Made by a program: the position numbers and the translations under genes. Below, in pieces: positions 7,946 through 11,602 of a stretch of DNA of 11,602 nt; positions within the stretch are counted from its first letter, which is position 1; each line of letters begins with the position of its first letter. This DNA is from Caldimonas sp. Its GTDB lineage: Bacteria > Pseudomonadota > Gammaproteobacteria > Burkholderiales > Burkholderiaceae_C. The stretch covers positions 1 to 11,602 of the forward strand of contig JASLGD010000420.1 in the NCBI GenBank assembly GCA_030150305.1, given 5' to 3'. The notes beneath the pieces are model-generated. The model ran no database searches, had not been told where the DNA came from, and saw only the letters and a list, made by a program, of their open reading frames with translations.

Positions 7946-7968
7946 GGCGCGACGCCCGCCGTCGCGCC
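7946..7968 (+). terminator. Hairpin after dsbA, probable terminator of the argS–dsbA unit
   Basis: A perfect 9-bp stem, GGCGCGACG (7946-7954) and CGTCGCGCC (7960-7968), with a 5-nt loop, lies 11 nt after the dsbA stop. An alternative 7-bp stem, ACGGCGG (7941-7947) with CCGCCGT (7956-7962), overlaps it and excludes it. There is no U-run, so it may need Rho or only protect the 3' end. Its position before the lptA promoter candidate fits an operon boundary. Confidence 0.55.
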
Positions 7969-8039
7969 CGACCACCGCCCGGCGCGAGTGCGCAAGGAAT
8001 TCACGGCGGTTCCCGGTCCGCAGCGTCGAGGCGCTGGCA

Positions 8040-8045
8040 TAGAAT
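8040..8045 (+). promoter_or_regulatory. Possible -10 element of the lptA–lptB(–rpoN) unit
   Basis: TAGAAT, identical to the hexamer before argS, in otherwise GC-rich sequence. Transcription would begin near 8052, leaving a leader of about 16 nt to the ATG at 8068. The earlier in-frame ATG at 8044 overlaps this box and would not be transcribed from it. The -35 region (around 8017-8022, TCCGCA) is poor. Confidence 0.4.
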
Positions 8046-8067
8046 GGCCTGCAAGATTCATGCCGCT

Positions 8068-8739
8068 ATGCGGAACCGCGCTCTCTCCGTGTCCACCTCT
8101 CGCTCTCTCTGCTGCTGGCGCACCGCCCTCGCGGTCGCGTTGGCCGTCGCCGGGCTGACGCCCTCCCACGCCGAGAAGGCCGATCGGTTCAAGCCTTTGA
8201 ACGTCGAGGCCGACCTGCCCGGCAAGATCGACCTGCTGCGCCAGTTCGTCGTCTTCAACGGCAACGTCGTGGTCACCAAGGGAACGATGACGATCCGCGC
8301 CGACCGGATCGAGGTCCGCGAGCTCCCGGACGGCTACCACACCGCGGTCGCGTTCGGCTCGCCCGGCCACCACGCGACGTTCCGACAGAAGCGCGACGTC
8401 CCCGACGAGTACATCGCCGGCGACGCCGAGCGGCTCGAGTACGACGGCAAGTCCGAGGTCATCCGCTTCGTCAACAACGCGTCGGTGCGGCGGCTGCGCG
8501 GCGGCGAAGTCGCCGACGAGATCTCCGGCAACCTCGTCACCTACGACAGCACGACCGAGGTCTTCAGCGTCACCGGCGGCGCGACGCCGACGGCGACGAA
8601 CCCCGGCGGTCGCGTCCGCGCGGTGCTGACGCCGAAGGAAGGCACCGCCGCGGCCCTCGAAGCAGCGCGGGCGGCGAGCGCCGCCGCGAGCGGGCCGCCG
8701 CAGCTGCGCACCGCGCCCGGCCTCGGAGAGCAGCGATGA
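8068..8739 (+). CDS. lptA: Lipopolysaccharide transport periplasmic protein LptA
   Basis: 223 residues. LptA forms the periplasmic bridge that carries lipopolysaccharide from the inner-membrane LptBFGC complex to LptDE in the outer membrane. A signal peptide (about 1-35, core ALAVALAVAGL, cleavage after SHA35) precedes the OstA/LptA beta-jellyroll: KPLNVEADLPGKIDLLRQ, the FNGNVVVTKGTMTIRADRIEV strand pair, YIAGDAERLEYDGKSEVIRF and the closing NLVTYDSTTEVFSVTGG. A low-complexity Ala-rich tail follows. A further in-frame ATG at 8044 exists but overlaps the probable -10 box, so 8068 is chosen; the ribosome-binding site is weak in either case. The stop overlaps lptB by ATGA. lptC, often directly upstream, is missing; the 132-bp gap to dsbA cannot hold it. 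Confidence 0.92.
   Translation: MRNRALSVSTSRSLCCWRTALAVALAVAGLTPSHAEKADRFKPLNVEADLPGKIDLLRQFVVFNGNVVVTKGTMTIRADRIEVRELPDGYHTAVAFGSPGHHATFRQKRDVPDEYIAGDAERLEYDGKSEVIRFVNNASVRRLRGGEVADEISGNLVTYDSTTEVFSVTGGATPTATNPGGRVRAVLTPKEGTAAALEAARAASAAASGPPQLRTAPGLGEQR
8725..8728 (+). promoter_or_regulatory. Ribosome-binding site of lptB
   Basis: GGAG inside the end of lptA, 7 nt before the lptB ATG at 8736. Together with the ATGA overlap it indicates efficient coupled translation. Confidence 0.6.
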
Positions 8740-9506
8740 GCGTCGCCGAAGCGGTCGACGCGAACGCGCATCGCCTCGAGGCCAAGGGGCTGCGCAAGTC
8801 GTACGGCTCGCGCCGCGTCGTCGACGGTGTTCGCCTGAGCGTCAGGAGCGGCGAGGTCGTCGGCCTGCTCGGCCCGAACGGCGCCGGCAAGACGACGAGC
8901 TTCTACATGATCGTCGGCCTGATCCGCCCCGACGGCGGCGAGATCACGATCGAAGGGCGGCGCGTCGAGCGCATGCCGATCCACCAGCGCTCGCGCCTCG
9001 GCCTCTCGTACCTGCCGCAGGAGCCGTCGATCTTCCGCAAGCTCAACGTCGAGGAGAACATCCGCGCCGTCCTCGAGCTGCAGCTCGACGCCGCCGGCAA
9101 GCCGCTCGGCAAGGCGGCGATCGAGGAGATGCTCGAGCGGCTGCTGCGCGATCTCTCGATCGAGAAGCTGAGGGCGTCGGCGGCGCCGGCGCTGTCGGGC
9201 GGCGAGCGGCGGCGGGTCGAGATCGCGCGCGCGCTCGCGACGCAGCCGCGCTTCATCCTGCTCGACGAGCCGTTCGCAGGCATCGACCCGATCGCGGTGA
9301 TCGAGATCCAGCGCACGATCGGCTTCCTCAAGGAGCGCGGCATCGGCGTGCTCATCACCGACCACAACGTGCGCGAGACGCTCGGCATCTGCGACCGCGC
9401 CTACATCATCAGCGACGGTCGCGTCCTCGCCGAGGGAACGCCGGCCGAGATCGTCGCCAACGCCGATGTCCGCAAGGTCTACCTCGGCGAGCACTTCCGG
9501 ATGTGA
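8736..9506 (+). CDS. lptB: LPS export ABC transporter ATPase LptB
   Basis: 256 residues. LptB is the cytoplasmic ATPase dimer that, with LptF and LptG, extracts lipopolysaccharide from the inner membrane and pushes it along the LptC/LptA bridge. All ABC motifs are intact: Walker A GPNGAGKT (46-53), Q-loop Q95 in SYLPQEPSIF, signature LSGGE (153-157), Walker B FILLDEP (173-179, catalytic E178), D-loop AGIDP and switch histidine H210 in LITDHNV. LptB-typical sequence is present around SIFRKLNVEENI and DEPFAGIDPIAV, separating it from other ABC ATPases. The start is fixed by the ATGA overlap with lptA and a good ribosome-binding site. LptF and LptG are encoded elsewhere, as usual. Confidence 0.97.
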   Translation: MSVAEAVDANAHRLEAKGLRKSYGSRRVVDGVRLSVRSGEVVGLLGPNGAGKTTSFYMIVGLIRPDGGEITIEGRRVERMPIHQRSRLGLSYLPQEPSIFRKLNVEENIRAVLELQLDAAGKPLGKAAIEEMLERLLRDLSIEKLRASAAPALSGGERRRVEIARALATQPRFILLDEPFAGIDPIAVIEIQRTIGFLKERGIGVLITDHNVRETLGICDRAYIISDGRVLAEGTPAEIVANADVRKVYLGEHFRM

Positions 9507-9529
9507 GATGGTGCCCCCACGCTCACATC

Positions 9530-9592
9530 GGTCCGTGCGCTCCCTCCGCTCGCTGCCCCCCGCCGGGGCGCGGCCGGGCTTGGGAGCGGACC
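9530..9592 (+). repeat. Composite GC-rich hairpin between lptB and rpoN
   Basis: The outer stem CGCTCCC (9538-9544) with GGGAGCG (9582-9588) can extend with GGTC/GACC (9530-9533, 9589-9592) across a 4-nt bulge. Inside sits a second stem, GCCCC (9555-9559) with GGGGC (9565-9569). The text GTGCCCCCACGCTC just upstream and CGCTCGCTGCCCCCC here resemble intergenic repeats I know from Burkholderiales genomes. It may be a dispersed repeat, a partial terminator lowering rpoN read-through, or both. Confidence 0.55.
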
Positions 9593-9629
9593 GGCGCCCG
9601 CCCGACCGCCGCAACGCAGGCTTGTCGTC

Positions 9630-11204
9630 GTGAAGCAGACGCTCCAGGTTCGCCTCTCGCAGCATCTCGCGCTGACGCCGCAGCTGCAGCAGTCGATCCG
9701 GCTGCTCCAGCTCTCGACGCTCGAGCTGCACCAGGAAGTCGAGCAGATGCTCGAGCAGAACCCGTTCCTCGAGGTCGAGGAGGAGGCCGCGCCGGCGCTC
9801 GAGCCGCTCGCCGAGCCGATCCTGCCGGCCGAGCGCGCCGGCGAGCGTGAATCGGAGCGCGCGGCCGAGCCCGGCGGCGACGGCCCGGACGCCGGCGAGC
9901 CGACCGCGATCGACGGTGCCGCGGAATTCGGCAGCACCGACCGCGACGACTGGGAGAACGGCACCGAGCACGAGGACTTCGACGGCATCCGCGAGACGCC
10001 GTCGGCGACGCGCACGAACAACGACTTCGACGACGGCAACGAAGGCGACCGCGACACGATCGCACAGACGCTGCAGGACCACCTGCGCAGCCAGCTCGCC
10101 GGCATGCGGCTCGCGCCGGCCGATGCCGCCGCGGTGCTGGTGCTGATCGATTCGCTCGACGACGACGGCTACCTCGCCGATTCGCTCGAGGACATCGCGG
10201 CGCGGCTGCTCGAAAGCGGGCTCGTCTCCGAGGTCGCGCAGGGCGAGGAGGGCGACGACGACGCGCTCGAGCCGCTCGTCGCCCACCTGCGCTGCGCGCT
10301 GCGCTATCTGCAGAGCATGGAGCCGACCGGCATCGGCGCGCGCGACCTCGCCGAGTGCCTGACGCTGCAGCTGCGGGCGCGCGCGCGTTCGGAGGCGCAG
10401 GCGATCGCGATCATCGTCTGCAAGAGTCACCTGCCTTTGCTCGCCAGGCGCGACCTCAAGAAGCTGATGGCGGTCACCGGCGCCGACGAGACGCTGCTGC
10501 GCGAGGCGCAGGCGATGATCGTCGCGTGCGAGCCGAAGCCGGCGCGGCCGTTCGCGCGCGCCGAAGCCAACATCGTCGTGCCCGACGTCATCGTCCAGCG
10601 CTCGGGCCGCAGCTGGAAGGTGCAGCTCAATCCCGACGTGATGCCCAAGCTGCGCATCAACGACCTGTATGCGAGCGCGATCCGCCAGCACCGCGGCTCG
10701 GCGGCGGCCAACGGCGCCGGCCCGTCGCTCAACTCGCGACTGCAGGAGGCGCGCTGGTTCGTCAAGAACATCCTGCAGCGCTTCGACACGATCCAGCGCG
10801 TCTCGCAGGCGATCGTCGAGCGCCAGAAGAGCTTCTTCACGCACGGCGCGATCGCGATGAAGCCGCTCGTGCTGCGCGAGATCGCCGACGAGCTCGGCCT
10901 GCACGAGTCGACGATCTCGCGCGTCACGACCGCCAAGTACATGGCGACGCCGTTCGGCACGTTCGAGCTCAAGTACTTCTTCGGCTCGTCGCTCGGCACC
11001 GACGCCGGCGGCGCTGCGTCGAGCACCGCGGTGCGCGCGCTGATCCGCCAGATCGTCGCCGCCGAGGATCCGACCAAGCCGCTCTCGGACAGCCAGATCT
11101 CGCAGATGCTCGACGAGCAGGGCATCCACGTCGCTCGCCGCACCGTCGCGAAATATCGCGAAGCGCTGAAGATCGCGCCGGCGCAGTTGCGCAAGGCGAT
11201 CTAG
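9630..11204 (+). CDS. rpoN: RNA polymerase sigma-54 factor
   Basis: 524 residues from a GTG start. Sigma-54 directs RNA polymerase to -24/-12 promoters and needs AAA+ activators; it typically controls nitrogen, motility and other conditional genes. Region I is the Gln/Leu-rich activator-response segment (1-46, QHLALTPQLQQSIRLLQLST). Region II (about 48-140) is a long acidic, low-complexity linker, which explains why the protein exceeds the roughly 477-residue E. coli form. The core-binding region follows, then the helix-turn-helix (about 415-434, LREIADELGLHESTISR) and the RpoN box ARRTVAKYRE (502-511), both intact. The GTG start is chosen because MKQTLQVRLSQHLAL is the family N-terminus. It lies 123 nt after lptB across a hairpin, and probably shares its transcript at least partly. 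hpf/raiA, the frequent downstream neighbour, is absent. Confidence 0.97.
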   Translation: MKQTLQVRLSQHLALTPQLQQSIRLLQLSTLELHQEVEQMLEQNPFLEVEEEAAPALEPLAEPILPAERAGERESERAAEPGGDGPDAGEPTAIDGAAEFGSTDRDDWENGTEHEDFDGIRETPSATRTNNDFDDGNEGDRDTIAQTLQDHLRSQLAGMRLAPADAAAVLVLIDSLDDDGYLADSLEDIAARLLESGLVSEVAQGEEGDDDALEPLVAHLRCALRYLQSMEPTGIGARDLAECLTLQLRARARSEAQAIAIIVCKSHLPLLARRDLKKLMAVTGADETLLREAQAMIVACEPKPARPFARAEANIVVPDVIVQRSGRSWKVQLNPDVMPKLRINDLYASAIRQHRGSAAANGAGPSLNSRLQEARWFVKNILQRFDTIQRVSQAIVERQKSFFTHGAIAMKPLVLREIADELGLHESTISRVTTAKYMATPFGTFELKYFFGSSLGTDAGGAASSTAVRALIRQIVAAEDPTKPLSDSQISQMLDEQGIHVARRTVAKYREALKIAPAQLRKAI

Positions 11205-11219
11205 GCCCGCGCCCACGCG

Positions 11220-11602
11220 ATGGCAGCGACCCGCGCGACCCTGCGCGTTCCGGCGGCCGCGCCGCTGCGCCTGTTCCTGCCTTGTGCCGGCGGCGTCGAG
11301 GCGCTGCTCGAGGCCGAGGTCCGGGGCCTGCTCCCGGCGCGTGACGTCGAGGCGCGACGCGGCGGCATCGCCCTCGCCGGCGACGCGCACGACGTCATGG
11401 TCCTCAACCTCGAGTCGCGTTTGGCGCAGCGCGTGCTGGTCGAGGTCGTCGAGGGCCCCTACCGCGACGCCGACGATCTCTACGCGCTGGCGCGCGGCGT
11501 CGCCTGGCCCGAGTGGATGACGAAGCTGCAGACCTTGCGCGTCGACACGACCGCCTTGCGCAGCCCGCTGCGCAGCCTGAACTTCGCGACGCTGCGCGTC
11601 AA
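11220..11602 (+). CDS. THUMP-domain class I SAM-dependent rRNA methyltransferase, N-terminal part
   Basis: 127 residues are visible before the window ends. After a short leader, RLFLPCAGGVEALLEAEVRGL is the ferredoxin-like start of RlmL/YpsC-type RNA methyltransferases, and the LNLESRLAQRVLVEV and GPYRDADDLYALARGVAWPEWM segments begin the THUMP domain that grips RNA. The end (TALRSPLRSLNFATLRV) continues that domain. The family methylates N2 of a guanine in 23S rRNA (G2445 for E. coli RlmL); the methyltransferase domain with its catalytic NPPYG-type motif is outside the window, so the exact target is inferred. The ATG at 11220 is 15 nt after the rpoN stop with a poor ribosome-binding site, suggesting read-through from rpoN. 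Whether it is the short form or the fused RlmKL form cannot be seen. Confidence 0.85.
   Translation, partial: MAATRATLRVPAAAPLRLFLPCAGGVEALLEAEVRGLLPARDVEARRGGIALAGDAHDVMVLNLESRLAQRVLVEVVEGPYRDADDLYALARGVAWPEWMTKLQTLRVDTTALRSPLRSLNFATLRV

Noticed and set aside
8034..8058. Sigma-54 promoter before lptA (TGGCAT ... TGCAAG)
   Set aside because: The GG and GC elements are 13 nt apart rather than the required 10, and the flanking bases do not fit.
8541..11390. A 949-codon open frame on the minus strand opposite lptB and rpoN
   Set aside because: It mirrors two genes with intact motifs. Its product is a low-complexity Arg/Asp/Leu/Ala string typical of antisense frames in very GC-rich DNA, where stop codons are rare.

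Overview
The window looks like chromosomal DNA of a betaproteobacterium, most likely of the order Burkholderiales. It is very GC-rich. The gene order argS – SPOR/ftsN-like – dsbA, the lptA – lptB – rpoN block, the style of the HAD dehalogenase and malate synthase proteins, and a GC-rich composite hairpin between lptB and rpoN all fit that group. I see no transposase, integrase, phage gene, CRISPR array, tRNA or rRNA. No gene-free stretch exceeds about 220 bases.

Left half, minus strand (positions 1-4741). In transcription order this half holds a Hanks-type Ser/Thr kinase with a C-terminal cyclic-nucleotide-binding domain (4741-3350), a small secreted PsiF-repeat protein (3129-2821), a type II 2-haloacid dehalogenase (2732-2028), malate synthase A (aceB, 2031-433), and the start of an M13-family lipoprotein metallopeptidase (404 to beyond the window edge). 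The dehalogenase and aceB overlap by ATGA and the peptidase follows aceB by 28 nt, so these three may be one transcription unit. Dehalogenation of haloacetate gives glycolate, one oxidation short of glyoxylate, the aceB substrate, so the pairing makes metabolic sense. A 220-bp spacer behind the kinase carries three degenerate 26-28 bp tandem repeats.

Right half, plus strand (4875-11602). A 133-bp divergent region separates the kinase from argS. Next come a SPOR-domain division protein (ATGA overlap with argS), a DsbA-type thiol oxidoreductase with a twin-arginine-like signal, then lptA and lptB (ATGA overlap) of the lipopolysaccharide transport machine, rpoN (sigma-54), and the N-terminal part of a THUMP-type rRNA methyltransferase. 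The lpt block lacks lptC directly upstream, where it is often found, and no hpf/raiA follows rpoN.

Most of the window is housekeeping: translation, envelope assembly, division, sigma factor. The points most worth a second look are the kinase–cNMP fusion beside a recently duplicated PsiF protein, the coupled dehalogenase–malate synthase pair, the abridged lpt/rpoN locus joined to argS–ftsN–dsbA, and -10-like hexamers placed so close to two start codons that leaderless mRNAs are possible. I did not find a convincing wholly novel system.
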